From Zingiber officinale (lineage: Eukaryota; Streptophyta; Magnoliopsida; Zingiberales; Zingiberaceae), in assembly GCF_018446385.1 (NCBI RefSeq), contig NC_056004.1, forward strand, positions 26,790,492 through 26,854,491: DNA of 64,000 nucleotides. Direction: 5' to 3'. The first letter of the stretch is position 1. The number at the start of each line of letters is the position of its first letter. A model generated the notes under the pieces. It saw nothing but the letters and a program-made list of their open reading frames with translations. It ran no database searches and had not been told where the DNA came from. Position numbers and translations under genes: made by a program. This document shows, piece by piece, positions 1 through 11,489 of this stretch.

Positions 1-1654
1 ACAAGCCTCTTAAAATAAAATACTCATTATCTGGTTAGTACTCCTAACACAAAATGCCTCGGCATTCCTTCGAGCACTTGGCGTGCTGCCGATCCCAATT
101 CCAAAATTTGGGGATCCCATCAAGGCCTTGGCCTCTCTTTATTATAGTTACTCATACACCTCTAAAGAGTTTAATAGAACACCTATATTCTACATACAAG
201 CAGATCCTAGGGTTTTTATAGAGCAACAGAATTCTTTAAGCATGCTACAACAGAAATGAAAAGGAGAAGGCAAATCTCGGAACTACTCTTAAACCTCTAA
301 CAACCTCAATTCTGTACAGCATGTTCCGGAAGTCAAGAAGGAAAACTAAATCCCTAGCAACCTCAATTCTGTACAGCATATTCCGAAGGTAAAGAAAAGA
401 AAATCGAAGCTCGAAACTACCCTTACTGCAGGTGAGTAACACTTACCTTTGTTCTTGGACTTACAACCGGAAAAAAAACGACTTCTAGGTTTTCAGAGAC
501 TTGAAAATTTTGGCAACTTCTTTACGTCTACGCATTCTCCTCGACGAGGTGATCGCGATGGTGTGGAAGGCTCTCGGAGGACACCCTGGATCGGTCGCCG
601 GAGAGAAGCCCTAGGTCCTTCTTCGTTTTCGCCCAAGAGGAGCCGACGCAGTGCGCGAGAGGAGGAGGAGGAGAGGTTTAAGTCACGAGAGAAATAAAAC
701 CCAATTCCTCTCTTAACTTATCCCTCTTTATACCTAGGGTATTTCTGTTATCTATTACCACGTAAATTTATTTTTGCCCTCTATTTGATCAGCACGGCCT
801 TGCTGGGTTCTTGGTCGTCCGAAACAACTTAAGGCTTTGCTTAACTAGAGGTCTCCAGTTTGATCCTTGGCTCGACCTCTTTTTGCCTCAACTTTGTTTC
901 TTTTGGTAAAAATACCAAACAAACTCCGAAAATTGCATAAAAATATTCTAAAATTTCTAAAATACTCAATTCTGTACAGCATATTCCGAAGGTAAAGAAA
1001 AGGAAATCGAAGCTCGAAACTACCCTTACTACAGGTGAGTAACACTTACCTTTGTTCTTGGACTTACAACCGGAAAAAAAAATGGCTTCTAGGTTTTCTG
1101 AGACTTGCAAATTTCGGCAACTTCTTCACGTCTACGCGTTCTCCTCGACGAGGTGATCGCGATGGTGTGGAAGGCTCTCGGAGGACACCCTGGACCGGTC
1201 GCCGGAGAGAAGCCCTAGGTCCTTCTTCGTTTTCGCCCAAGAGGAGCCGACGCCGTGCGCGAGAGGAGGAGGAGAGGTTTAGGTCACGAGAGAAATAAAA
1301 CCCAATTCCTCTCTTAACTTATTCCTCTTTATTCCTAGGGTATTTCTGTTATCTATTACCACATAAATTTATTTTCACCCTCTATTTGATCAGCATGGTC
1401 CTGCTGGGTTCTTGGTCATCCAAAACAACTTAAGGCTTTGCTTAACTAGAGGTCTCCGGTTCGATCCTTGGCTCGGCCTCTTTTTGCCTCAACTTTGTTT
1501 TTTTTTTTTTTTTTTGGTAAAAATATCAAACGAACTCCAAAAATTATATAAAAATACTCTAAAATTTCTAAAAATCTCTAGAATATTTCTAAAGCATTTC
1601 TAAATATTTATAAACACTTTTAGCACTCGTAATGAGGAAATTTGGGTTGTTACA
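1..1654 (-). repeat. Partial 3' LTR of the first gypsy element, with internal duplication
   Basis: This stretch matches 14600-15633 and ends with the same GGGTTGTTACA. On the minus strand the LTR begins TGTAACAACCC. The outer part, corresponding to 13162-14597 of the other LTR, is beyond position 1. It is longer than the matching part of the 5' LTR because about 603 bp are present twice. Short open frames here are unrelated to any protein I recognise. Confidence 0.92.
363..1568. repeat. 603-bp tandem duplication inside the LTR
   Basis: Two head-to-tail copies, about 363-965 and 966-1568. Landmarks such as TCTGTACAGC (368 and 971) and GATCGCGATGG (551 and 1154) recur at a constant spacing of 603. 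The partner LTR at 14950-15550 has one copy. The junction lies in short A-rich text (AAAATACTC / AAAACTCTA), which fits slippage or unequal exchange after insertion. Confidence 0.9.
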
Positions 1655-1670
1655 ATTCCCCATACCTTAT
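1655..1670 (-). other. Polypurine tract of the first gypsy element
   Basis: Read on the minus strand, a purine-rich run ending in GGGGAAT lies directly against the TGTAACAACCC start of the 3' LTR. This is the place where plus-strand DNA synthesis is primed in LTR retrotransposons. Confidence 0.75.
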
Positions 1671-1688
1671 AAAAGTTCGTCCTCGAAC

Positions 1689-3149
1689 TTAGAATAATTC
1701 TGAATATCTCTGTCTCATACTGTCCTCACGCTCCCAAGTAGTTTCCTCGCGATTCTGATTTTGCCAAATGACCTTCACTAGTGGTACTTCTTTGTTCCTT
1801 AGTCTCTTAACTTCTCTATCCACTATCTGTGTAGGTCTGCTCTCATAGCTAAGATCCTCCTAGATCTGCACTAACTGAGGCTGAATCACTTGGCTAGGGT
1901 TGTGGAGGCACTTCTTTAGCATGGAGACATGAAATCCATTGTGTATTGCTGACATGTCTTGTGGTAAGTCCAGCTTGTAAGCTACTTTCCCAATCCTCTC
2001 TGTGATCAGGTAGGGCCCTACGTAGCGGGGACTTAACTTGCCCTTTTTGCCAAATCTCATCACTCCCTTCATAGGAGCAACTTTGAGGAAGACTGAATCC
2101 CCTACTTGGAACTCAAGTGGCCTACGACGTGCATCAACATAACTTTTCTGCCTACTCTGGGCAGTCTCAATTCTCTGTCTGATTTTCTGTATAGCCTGAG
2201 TGGTTTCATCTATCATCTCAGTCTGCCTGCCTAGTTCTAATTCTATCTCTTTTCTTTCTCCAGCCTCCAGCCAGCATATGGGTGATCTGCACTTTCGGCC
2301 ATACAGTGTCTCGTAAGGTGCCATCTTGATAGTGGCCTGGTAGCTATTGTTGTAGGCGAATTCAGCTAAGTACAGATACTTGCACCAACTTCCCTTGAAA
2401 TCTAATGCACAAGCCCGGAGCATGTCTTCTAAAATTTGATTTACTTGTTCTGTCTGTCCATCAGTCTGGGGATGGAAGGCTGTGCTGAACTTGAGTTTGG
2501 TGCCTAATGCATTCTGAACACACTCTCAAAAATGAGAGGTGAAACGCCCATCCCTATCAGAAACAATCGACTTCGGAACTCCATGAAGTCTGATCACTTC
2601 CTTAACATATAGCTGTGCCAACTGCTCTATAGAGTGAGACACCTTGATGGCTAGAAAATGGGCAGACTTTGTCAACCTGTCCACTATCACCCATATCGCA
2701 TCGTACCCATTAGTGGTCCTTGGAAGAACTGTTATAAAGTCCATGGATATTTTTTCCCACTTCCACTCTGGTATTGGGAGGGGTTGTAGGACTCCTCCTG
2801 GTCTCTGGTGCTCTGCTTTGACTCTCTAGCATGTCAGGCAGATATTGACATATTTTGCAACATCTCTCTTGAGTCCAGACCTCCAGAATCTCTGTTTCAA
2901 ATCTTGATACATCTTGGTGGAACCAGGGTGCATGGAGTACGGTGTACTATGAGCTTCTTCTAGAATCTTCTTTCTCAGTTCCTCATCATTGGGGACATAA
3001 AGGCGGCTCCCCTGATAGAGGATTCCACTGTCTGATACCCGAAACTCTGAATTTTCTTCTTTTTGTATCCCTTGCTTGATCTTCTGGATATCTGGATCTT
3101 CACTTTGCTTTCTCTGTATATCCTCAAGCAGGATTGACTCTAAGGTCAA
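1689..3149 (-). pseudogene. Gypsy integrase with chromodomain-like tail (broken)
   Basis: Three open pieces in domain order give an integrase, the enzyme that inserts the element's cDNA into chromosomes. Piece 2826-3149 has the HHCC zinc-binding region (HPGSTKMYQDLKQRFWRSG then CLTC). Piece 2526-2744 has the first two catalytic aspartates (MDFITVLP and SDRDGRFTS). Piece 1860-2423 has the C-terminal part up to HNGFHVSMLKKCL. After a stop at 1860 the same frame continues to TAA at 1689 with a chromodomain-type block (VKVIWQNQNREETTWERE). The stretch with the catalytic glutamate falls around 2424-2525, between open pieces. The breaks appear to be mainly single stops, so the domain is decayed rather than rearranged. 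Confidence 0.9.
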
Positions 3150-3152
3150 TGC

Positions 3153-3896
3153 CTAGAGTTGCCCATAAATAATTTCAACTCCAAAATCTGACAATTCCTT
3201 CTGCAGTGACAGTGCTAATGATGACAAGAGCATCAGGGTTGCACTGAATTTTAGGCTTAGTGCATCCGCCACTTTGTTAGCTTTACCTGGGTGGTAGAGG
3301 ATTTCACAGTCATAATCTTTAACCAACTCTAGCCACCTGCGCTGTCTCATGTTTAAGTCTTTCTGGATAAAGAAATACTTCAAGCTCTGATGGCCTGTGA
3401 AGATTCTGCACTGAACCCCATACAAATAATGTCGCTAGAGTTTTAGTGCAAAGACCACAGCTGTCAGCTCAAGGTCATGAGTGGGGTAGTTCTTCTCATA
3501 GTCTTTGAGTTGTCTGGAAGCATAAGCTATAACCTTCCCCTCTTGCATGAGTACATCCCCCAGGCCCATCTTGGAAGCATCACTGTATATATCAAAACTC
3601 TTATCACTCTCTGGAACAGTCAGAATGGGAGCACTGGTCAGTCTTTTCTTCAATGCTTGGAAACTTTCCTCACATTTGTCTAACCATTCAAACTTCTTGT
3701 TCTTCCTAGTTAGAGCTGTTAGTGGAGAGGCTATCCTGGAAAAGTCCTCCACGAATTTTCTATAATATCCAGCTAACCCAAGGAAGCTTCTGATCTCCCT
3801 GGCGTTCTTGGGTCTACACCAGTTGTTGACCGCCTCTATTTTGGCAGGATCCACCTGGATGCCTTCTTTAGAAATGATGTGACCTAGAAACGCCAT
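3153..3896 (-). pseudogene. Gypsy RT thumb and RNase H (broken)
   Basis: Piece 3435-3896 holds the end of reverse transcriptase ([34 protein letters not shown]) and the start of RNase H ([34 protein letters not shown]). Piece 3153-3425 continues with [11 protein letters not shown] and the [13 protein letters not shown] end motif. Family members usually have FTDHKSLKY, so the catalytic aspartate of that motif is replaced by glycine here. RNase H removes the RNA strand during cDNA synthesis. A stop at about 3426-3434 separates the pieces. Confidence 0.9.
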
Positions 3897-3912
3897 CTAC
3901 TCTAACCAGAAC

Positions 3913-4518
3913 TCACACTTTGAGAATTTGGCATAAAGCTGTTTTTGCTGTAAGGTCTGCTACTATCCTCAAGTGCGTGTCATACTCCTCTAGGGTTCTT
4001 AAATAAATAAGAATGTCGTCGATGAACACGATGACAAATTTGTCGAGATATTCTCTGAACACTCTGTTCATTAAGTCCATGAAGACCGCAGGTGCATTAG
4101 TCACATCAAACGGCATGACCACAAACTCGTAGTGTCCATATCTGGTCCTGAAAGTTGTTTTGGGTATATCACTTTCTTTCACTTTCAGTTGGTGATATCC
4201 CGAGCGTAAATCTATCTTCGAGAAAACTATGGCCCCTCTTAGCTGATCAAAGAGATTATCTATTCTGGGAAGAGGGTACTTGTTCTTAACTGTTACTTTA
4301 TTCAGCGCTCTATAATCTATGCACATCCGCATAGATCCATCTTTCTTCTTAATGAACAACACTGGAGCTCCCCATAGTGAATGACTGGGACGGATGAAAC
4401 ATTTGTCAAGCAGCTCTTGGAATTGGTCTTGTAGCTCTTTCAGCTCTGCTGGAGACATCCGGTACGGAGCTTTTGAAATTGGACTGGTGCCAGGAACCAA
4501 CTCAATTTCAAACTCCAC
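3913..4518 (-). pseudogene. Gypsy reverse transcriptase fingers and palm (broken)
   Basis: The piece starts in the stretch that precedes RT ([20 protein letters not shown]), then has [51 protein letters not shown] and the catalytic VFIDDILIY. The usual MPFGLTNAP is changed to MPFDVTNAP, which puts a charged residue in a conserved loop. The frame stops at 3913, just after the palm. Upstream, 4519-4695 still carries recognisable linker sequence between protease and RT but with several stops. Confidence 0.92.
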
Positions 4519-4695
4519 TTCTCTGTTGGGAGGTAGTCCAGGTAGCTCTTCTGGAAATATCTCTGGATACTCACAGACTACCCGAACGTCTTCCTGCTCG
4601 GGTCATTTTTGTTCTTCTGTATTCACAATGTATGCAACATAATCAGTACACCCTTTAGCTAACATCTAATGAGCTGTTAGGGAAGAGAGGAATTT

Positions 4696-5322
4696 CTAGG
4701 TCTTCCTCTTCGGCACTCCCGTGAACTCAAAGGATGGTTCACCTTCTGGGCTGAAAATCACTTTCCTTCTGCGGTAGTCCACCGAAGCACTGTACTTGAT
4801 GAGGAAATCCATACCCAGAATTACGTCGAAATCCTGCATCGCAAGGACTACTAAATTAACATATAGCTCTCGGTCTGAGATTCTGACTGGTACAGCCCGA
4901 AGCCACTGGTTGGACTCCATGACTTCCCCAGAAGGTAGGGTTGTTAAGAACTTGGAGTTCATGCTCTCTGTAGGCACCTAGAATTCTTTGTCAAAGGGCA
5001 CTGATATAAAAGAATGGGTCGCCCCAGTATCAAATAGTACAGTAGCTAAATGTTGAAACATAACTACTTGACCTGTTACGACCGTGGAGGCACTAGCAGC
5101 TTCCTCTTTAGTGAGGGAGAATACTCTGGCACTGGCTGGAATTGGTGGGGCTTCCAACCTCCCTTGACTGAGCTGAGGTCCGTCCAGAGTTGCAGGCATG
5201 TAGTGTAACTGAGGCTTGCTCCCGTATGGCTCTGCCTGTTGCTGAGGTGCCTTAAACTTGTTAGGGCACGCTTTACCCAGATGTCCTTCTTGACCACACA
5301 AATAACACCCGATCTTACCCAA
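4696..5322 (-). pseudogene. Gypsy gag zinc knuckle and aspartic protease (broken)
   Basis: The right part codes a CCHC nucleic-acid-binding knuckle (CYLCGQEGHLGKACP) at the end of gag, then the retropepsin active site DTGATHSFIS (near 4990-5030). An in-frame TAG at 4978 follows PFDKEF, and the frame resumes at 4977 with the rest of the protease, including DVILGMDFLIKY. The protease would cut the polyprotein. The knuckle and the protease share one frame, as usual for gag-pol fusions in chromoviruses. Confidence 0.9.
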
Positions 5323-6327
5323 AAGACAGGCTCCTGGATGTAGTCTCCCACATTTGGGACAGGGAGGGAACTTGACCTGCTTGTTTGTTGGACCTCCCTT
5401 TTGGCTACCTCCTGTATTCCATAGTTTCCTTTTGTTATCCTTGCCCTTCCAGTTCTGCTTACTTGCCTGGGGTTTCTGACTCCCCGCTGTCTTGTCCTAT
5501 ATCTTGACTGGCTTGAGTTGTGTTTGTTGTGCCTTGATGCTGTTCAGATAGTGCTCAGCGACTAATGCCCTACTGACCAACTCTTCACCAGTCTGTGGCC
5601 GGTGAGTTCCACTACTCACATTGAGTGCTATTTCTGGTCTAAACATTCGCAGCATCAGTCTGACTCGTTCCTTCTCTGTACTCACTAACTCTGGGCAGAG
5701 ACGAGTTAGCCTGTTAAATCTTTTGACTGCTTCTTCTACTGGCAGTTCACCTTGTCTGAATTCTATAAACTCCTCATAATGTTTATTGGTGATCCGTTGG
5801 CGGAAGAATTCTTCGAAAAACTCTGTCTCGAAGTCAGCCCAGCTCATCTGGTTGGCTGCTCTCTTGCTCTTAACTCTCTCCCACCACATACGAGCATCTC
5901 CAGATAGGCAGAAGGAGGCACACTTGACCTTCTCGGCTTCTGGCCAGTCAAGAAGCTCCATTGTGCTCTCCAGTGTCTTGAACCAAGCTTGGGCATCCCA
6001 GGGCTTAGTCGTGCCTGAGAAACTTTTTGGCTTCAACTTCAGCCACTATATCATGTATCCTTCTTGTCGTTTAGGTGCTGTGGCGCCTTCCAGGACAACT
6101 GGTTGGACCTCAGCCACCACTGGGGTCTCCACGTTGATAGTTGGGGGAGGGGGAGGAACTGGCTGCTGATTTGTCATCAGATTGGCGATTACTTGTTGCT
6201 GCTCTGCTACTTGTTTCTGGAGTTGAGCAATAACTTCAAAGAGATTAGGCTCAGTTGTTCTGGGCTGTTCGTTCTCCTGAGCTCGGTCCTCAGTACGAGC
6301 GATACGGGGACGCCCTCTTCTTGCCAT
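5323..6327 (-). pseudogene. Gypsy gag (capsid) region (broken)
   Basis: Gag starts at the ATG ending at 6327 (MARRGRPRIARTEDRAQENE), followed by a glutamine-rich, coiled-coil-like stretch and a proline run. A single in-frame TAG at 6043-6045 separates this from the retrotransposon gag domain (5497-6036), recognisable by WEQ-like text: AQAWFKTLESTMELLDWPEA, MWWERVKSKR, FFEEFFRQRI, FIEFRQGELPVEEAVKRFNR. Another TAG at about 5494-5496 follows, and the same frame continues through a basic linker and a CPKCGRLHPGAC knuckle into the CYLCGQEGH knuckle. Gag forms the particle that packages the RNA. Confidence 0.9.
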
Positions 6328-6537
6328 CTAGTCATGCAGAGAGAGAAAACTTGAAATCGTCCCTATACTCTCTAGACATATATATATAAACATAGGAAAA
6401 CAAAACAAGGACTTTTATCTTACTTAAGCACATATAAGCAAATACTTCTAAGGATTTCTCTATACTGCAAATAATAAGGAAAGACATAATAAATAAAAAG
6501 AATTTAAGTACTTTCTTACTTGAAGACGACAAGGTTG
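6328..6537 (-). other. 5' leader of the first gypsy element, promoter-distal part
   Basis: Non-coding AT-rich leader between gag and the copia insertion. It originally joined 13112-13161, which carries the primer-binding site. The last five bases, GGTTG (6533-6537), are one copy of the copia TSD. Confidence 0.8.
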
Positions 6538-8206
6538 TGTTAGGACCTTCGGACGCGGCTAGAGAGGGGGGGTGTGAATAGCCGACCCCAAATTCACGTT
6601 TCTTCCTACAATTTTAGTTAGCGCAGCGGAAATAAAAGATAGAAACGAAACAGGAGAATATCAAACCTCAAACGCGACGATATAACGAGGTTCGGAGATG
6701 ATACTCCTACTCCTCGGCGTGTCCGTAAGGTGGACGAATCCTATCAATCCGTCGATGGATGAGACCCCGGAAAACCGGCTAATAAAAACTCCTTCTGGGT
6801 GGAGAAACCTCGTCAAAATCTCTCTTGCAACAGCAAGATCGGAGTACAAAGATAAAGCAAGAAGCCAAGAACAATATGAATGTAAAAACACTAGTTTGCT
6901 TGCCTTCTCGTCGACTGGTGATGAAGCAACTACTTCACGGATGCCAACAACAGCAGCAACTGATCAGTTGGCGTCCAGCCGAGGGAAGCTCACACGAAGC
7001 TTCAACAGTGGAGAGCTCAGTAAAGCTCAGATCGCAGGAGCAAGAAGAAGTCAAAGTCTTATCACCTACCTTTTTTTTTGTAGAGGCCTTCAACCTCGAT
7101 TCGATTTATATACTGAACCTGCGAAGAAGACAAAGAAGACATAGAAATCTAGCCGTTGTGACTCAACAGCTAGACTTGGACCGATCAGGCTCCACCCTGA
7201 TCGATCCAGGACGGATCTAATCGGTCTGGGGACCGATCCCAACTCTCACAGAGAGTTGGTTTAGGGCCCTGATCGGTCTGTGGACCGATCAGGCCCTAGG
7301 CTGATCGGTCCCCAGACCGATCCCAACTCTCACAGAGAGTTGGTTACAGAGCCCTGATCGGTCTGTGGACCGATCCCTCCTATTCCTTCTCCCAATCTGT
7401 TTGGTTACTGATCGGTCAGACCGATCCAGATACCCATAGTATCACTGGATCGGTCAGCAGATCGATCCAATTTCCCAGCCTTAAACCTAAAGCCTTCCTA
7501 ATCTAGAGAATGAGCTACCGAGCCCTCTCTGACCTAGTCCGGAGAACGAGCTACCGAGCCCTCTCCGACTTCCACGTCCGGTCCAGAGAATGAGCTACCC
7601 TCCGGTCCAGAGAACGAGCTACCGAGCCCTCTCGGACCTAGTCAGGAGAGCAGCTCAGAGCCCTCTCCACTCGTCGGTCCATAGAGCGAGCTACGAGGCC
7701 CTCTCGACCTAGTTCGGAGAATGAGCTATCGAGCCCTCTCACTCCATCCGATCCGAGCGAACTACAGCCCCTCGGCCTAGTCAGGAGGCAGGCTCACAGC
7801 CCTCTTTGACCTAGTCCGGAGAATGAGCTACCGAGCCCTCTCCAACTCCATCCAGTCTAGAGAACGAGCTACCGAGCCCTCTCCGACCTCCCATGCCAAG
7901 CTTCCATACTTGGACTTTTCCCCGTGCCAAGCTCCCTACTTGGACTTTTCCCCGTGCCAAGCTCCCTGCTTGGACTTTTTCGTGCCAAGTCTCCATACTT
8001 GGACTTTTCCCGAATCAGGTCAACTCAAGTCGGGTCAACTAGGTCAACCTTGACCAAAGGTTGCACCCACAATCCCCCAAGTTCCTATTCTTGTCAAACA
8101 TCAAAATACAACTTCTCTATTCTTGTCAAACATCAAAATATACCTCGAGTCAGGTCAACTCGAGTCGGGTCACCCAGGTCAACCTTGACCTAAGATTGCA
8201 CCAACA
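6538..8206 (-). repeat. 3' LTR of the gag-only copia element
   Basis: This 1669-bp LTR contains three kinds of internal short repeats: GATCGGTC / GACCGATC palindromic modules (about 7180-7470), a tandem array of GAGAA(C/T)GAGCTACCGAGCCC units (about 7505-7890), and CCAAGCTCC..TACTTGGACTTTT units (about 7893-8010). A minus-strand TATA box TATATAAAT lies at 7104-7112. It differs from the 5' LTR mainly in the palindrome and array regions. Confidence 0.92.
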
Positions 8207-8220
8207 ATCTCCCCCTTTTT
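8207..8220 (-). other. Polypurine tract of the gag-only copia element
   Basis: On the minus strand this reads AAAAAGGGGGAGAT directly against the TGTTGG start of the 3' LTR, a textbook plus-strand primer site. Confidence 0.9.
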
Positions 8221-9950
8221 GATGTTTGACAAAAACCATAATCAAGTTAGGTTAACCCGATAACCTAACTTCGGTTTTCCAATAGTTCTCCAATGTTCTT
8301 CCTTGAACATTCTCTGAACATTCTCCCCAAACTCCAATGTTCTTCCTTGAACATTCTCTGGACATTCTTCCCCTTTTTGACACACATCAAAAAGAGTGAA
8401 TCAAGGTCAAGAGTTTCTTCCTAATGAAAGTCCCATACCTTTCATTGAAACCCTTAATTTTCCCCTTGATACTAAAATCAACAATCAACTTAGTGATAAT
8501 TACTTATCAAAAAAAAAAAAACTTGACGAGCAAAAATTCCCCCTAAAAGTCAACTCCCCCTTGACCATTAGGTAAAACTCCCCCTAAAGGTTAACTCCTC
8601 CTTGACCATTGCACCAAAAATGTCTTGGAGAGTTTCAACCCTTTAGAAATCTAAAGCAACAACTTCCATAGCTGAAATTTCATACAACAGTCGAAAATCA
8701 GCATTTTGGCACGCTCTGATCGGTCACCAGACCGATCAGGACTCCACTGGATCGGTCACCAGACCGATCCACACTGCCCTGGATCGGTCCAGTGACCGGT
8801 CCAGACTTCTCTGGACCGATCAGGATCTTCTCTGATCGGTCCACAATTCTCTGATAAGAATTTCTGATTTTTCTCCCGAAATTCAGAAACCCCTAAAAAA
8901 TTACAGAAAATTCCAAAAATTGTAAAATTTTGAGGATACATTCCTCATAACATATATTATCATGAAAAAAATAGTTTTCTATGAAAATAACTTCCATTTT
9001 TAAATCTTGATACAAAGTTCGAAAGACTTTGAAATAGCTCAAGGTTAATCCATCTTTGTATCAACTTGCTCAATGATGAATGCTATCACTAGAAAAGCTT
9101 CATCAAGGTTTTTCAAATCAATTTTGAAATGATTTTAAATCATTCAATTTAGGACCACAATCTTAGGGCTACATGACTTGTACGCAAGTTTTCCCTATGA
9201 TCCTCAATTTCGAATTAGGCTCATCTAGGTACAAGAACTATGCACCTTGATCCTAACTCATCATCCTAATATCTCACACACATCTAAGGTGTATCAAACA
9301 CATCCAAGTCAATTTTGATGTGAGATATGGGTTTAGGTCATCTTAAGCTAAGTTCTCATGCATTTTCTAAACAACAATTAGATCTCCATATCAAATTGTG
9401 TTTTTATCCTTAAATCAATTTAATTGATCATAAATGCAAGAGATGATGACATGACATAAAATAATATCATAAGTGGAAATATGTGCCAATGTCATGATGT
9501 CATGGCATAAAGTATGAAACTTAAATAAGGCATGACATATAACTAACCTAAGTATTATCATGACATTTCAAATGATAATAAGTTAAATATGATGTCATGA
9601 CATGGCATATGACAAACAATGTATGGCAAATAACATATAAAGGTATAGAAAATACCTAATTCTAGCCTTAGTTACCATTTTTGATAATTTTGATCATTTT
9701 ACCATAAATTCTATATTCCTAAGTGTAATAGACCTAAAATCATATACTAAAGATTTTTAGATCACTATGTGCCAATTAGATTGACCCTAGAAAACTCCTC
9801 AAATGTGGTTGGCACATCCTAATCACCTTAGGAATAATTTTTAATTTCATTTTCAAGGCTTGATTACACCTTGAAAATTCCTAAAATGCTACCTTTTGCC
9901 ATGAGTAGGTTAACTACCTATCCAATTAAGGTTGGCATATCCTAAACCAT
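8221..9950 (-). other. Non-coding internal region of the gag-only copia element
   Basis: Where pol would normally be there is AT-rich DNA with no conserved copia motif in any frame. A cluster of GATCGGTC / GACCGATC modules at about 8715-8845 repeats the module seen in the LTRs. Runs of CATGACAT-like text occur at 9440-9610. I see no gene. Confidence 0.7.
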
Positions 9951-11427
9951 CTAGCGTGAAGGAATCACACTCCTAGGAACCCAATACCTATTTGAGCTCA
10001 TTGGGTTCACTAAATATTCACTAGGGATGACTTCCCTAGCAACCCTCCTAATGACCCTCCTAGGCTTTAAAGCCTTGGTCATTTGGGATTCATCAAGATC
10101 AACTCTAGGGGTGACTCCCCTTGTGACCTTGGTGATGGTCTTCTTAGCCCTAGGTCTTGTTCCATAATCGAATGGAACATTATGATAAGCGGGCTTGACC
10201 ACTTGAGACTTAGGTTTGTGACCCAAACCTCTCATGTCCTTGGGCTTTGATTTTTGACCCTTAGATCCTAGAGTTGACTTCTCCAAATTCTTAAGAGTCT
10301 TTTCTAAAGTGTCAAGTCTTGACCTCAAGACTTGATTTTCCTTCTTTAATACCTCAAGCTTTAATTTTTCATTTTTTTTTTGAGGTATTTCTAGGCATAT
10401 GTCTAGTTGTTTTGGGATTCCTATCTAGGTTTTCCTTAACCTTAGATGAGTTAACTCTAGGGTTGGCATTTCTAGCATTGTCCTTATCTAGGCTAACATG
10501 TTTGGCACCTAAGCACATGTATCGGTTTCTATGGTTATCATGTTTATCATTATTGACAATTGCAATAAAACTACTAGCATGTGTCTTATTAGAATTGCAA
10601 GAATGTGCCTTAAAGGATACCTTAGGGTTTGCCTTAGCTCCCCCCATAGATGTGCTTGGTCTCTTGTCCTTGTGAGGTTACCTCCCCCTTGGACATTGAC
10701 TCCTATAATGCCCCCTTTGCTTGCATTGGAAGCACACCACGTGCTCCTTGCCCTTGCGTATCGGGACTCCAGCTTCCTTGACTTTTGGTGCCGGTGGAGT
10801 CTTCCTAATCCTCTTTGGACATTTACTTTTGTAATGCCCATATTCCCTACACTCAAAGCACATTATATGTAATTTACTTGAAATTAAGTTGCTTGAGTTA
10901 CCTAAGGTTGAGGATGGATATAAGCTCTCTCCTTCATCCCTTCCGGAGGTAGAGGCTTCTTCTTCTTGCTCCAGTCTTGAAGAAGAACTCTCCTCCTCTT
11001 CTTCCTTAGATGTTGAGTAGCCCTCAACTTCTAATTCCATACCTCCATGATGTGAGCTACTTGGCTCACTTGACCCCTCTTCATGACTTGAATTGGAGCT
11101 CTCCTCATGGAACTTAGCCAAGTTGTTCCACAACTCCTTGGCATTGTTGTATCCACCTATCTTACACAAGATATCATTAGGTAATGAAAATTCAAAGATT
11201 TTCGTTACCTCGTCGTTGATTATGGATTGGTGGATTTGTTCCTTCGTCCACTTCTTCTTCTCGAGAGGTTCTCCTTCTTTATCCACCGGAGAAATAAAAC
11301 CTACTTGTACACAATTCCAATTTACTAGGTTAGTCATAAGAAAATACTTCATTCTTACCTTCCAATACGCGAAGTCGTCGCGATCGTAGAAGGGTGGAAT
11401 CGTGACGTCTTCTCCAAGTTGATCCAT
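9951..11427 (-). pseudogene. Copia gag with CCHC knuckles and coiled coil (two breaks)
   Basis: Gag starts at the ATG ending at 11427 (MDQLGEDVTIPPFYDRDDFA, then YWKVRMKYFLMTN), typical of copia gag. It has a Ser/Glu-rich linker and two zinc knuckles, CFECREYGHYKSKCP and CFQCKQRGHYRSQCP. An in-frame TAA at 10678-10680, most simply CAA to TAA, ends the first 249-residue frame. The same frame continues to about 10371, where a run of about ten A residues shifts it. The next frame (10370 down to 9951) begins with a leucine-rich coiled coil (LKLEVLKKENQVLRSRL) and ends at RSVIPSR. Intact, it would be about 490 residues. Its role is particle formation and RNA packaging. Confidence 0.85.
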
Positions 11428-11477
11428 TCTCTAGCTCGTGCTCCCCCGGGTGTTAATCCGACGAAGAGCGACCTCGC

Positions 11478-11489
11478 TCTGATACCACT
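11478..11489 (-). other. Primer-binding site of the gag-only copia element
   Basis: The minus strand reads TGGTATCAGAGC next to the 5' LTR end, complementary to the 3' end of initiator methionine tRNA. Confidence 0.92.

Noticed and set aside
6698-7220. Plus-strand open frames of 148 and 131 residues
   Set aside because: They are in the 3' LTR of the gag-only copia and recur at 11650-12430; antisense and without protein similarity that I can name.
7505-7890. Regular GAGCTACCGAGCCC units resembling a CRISPR array
   Set aside because: Units are tandem and diverged, spacers are not unique, and the same array occurs in the partner LTR at 12425-12790; plant LTR repeat.
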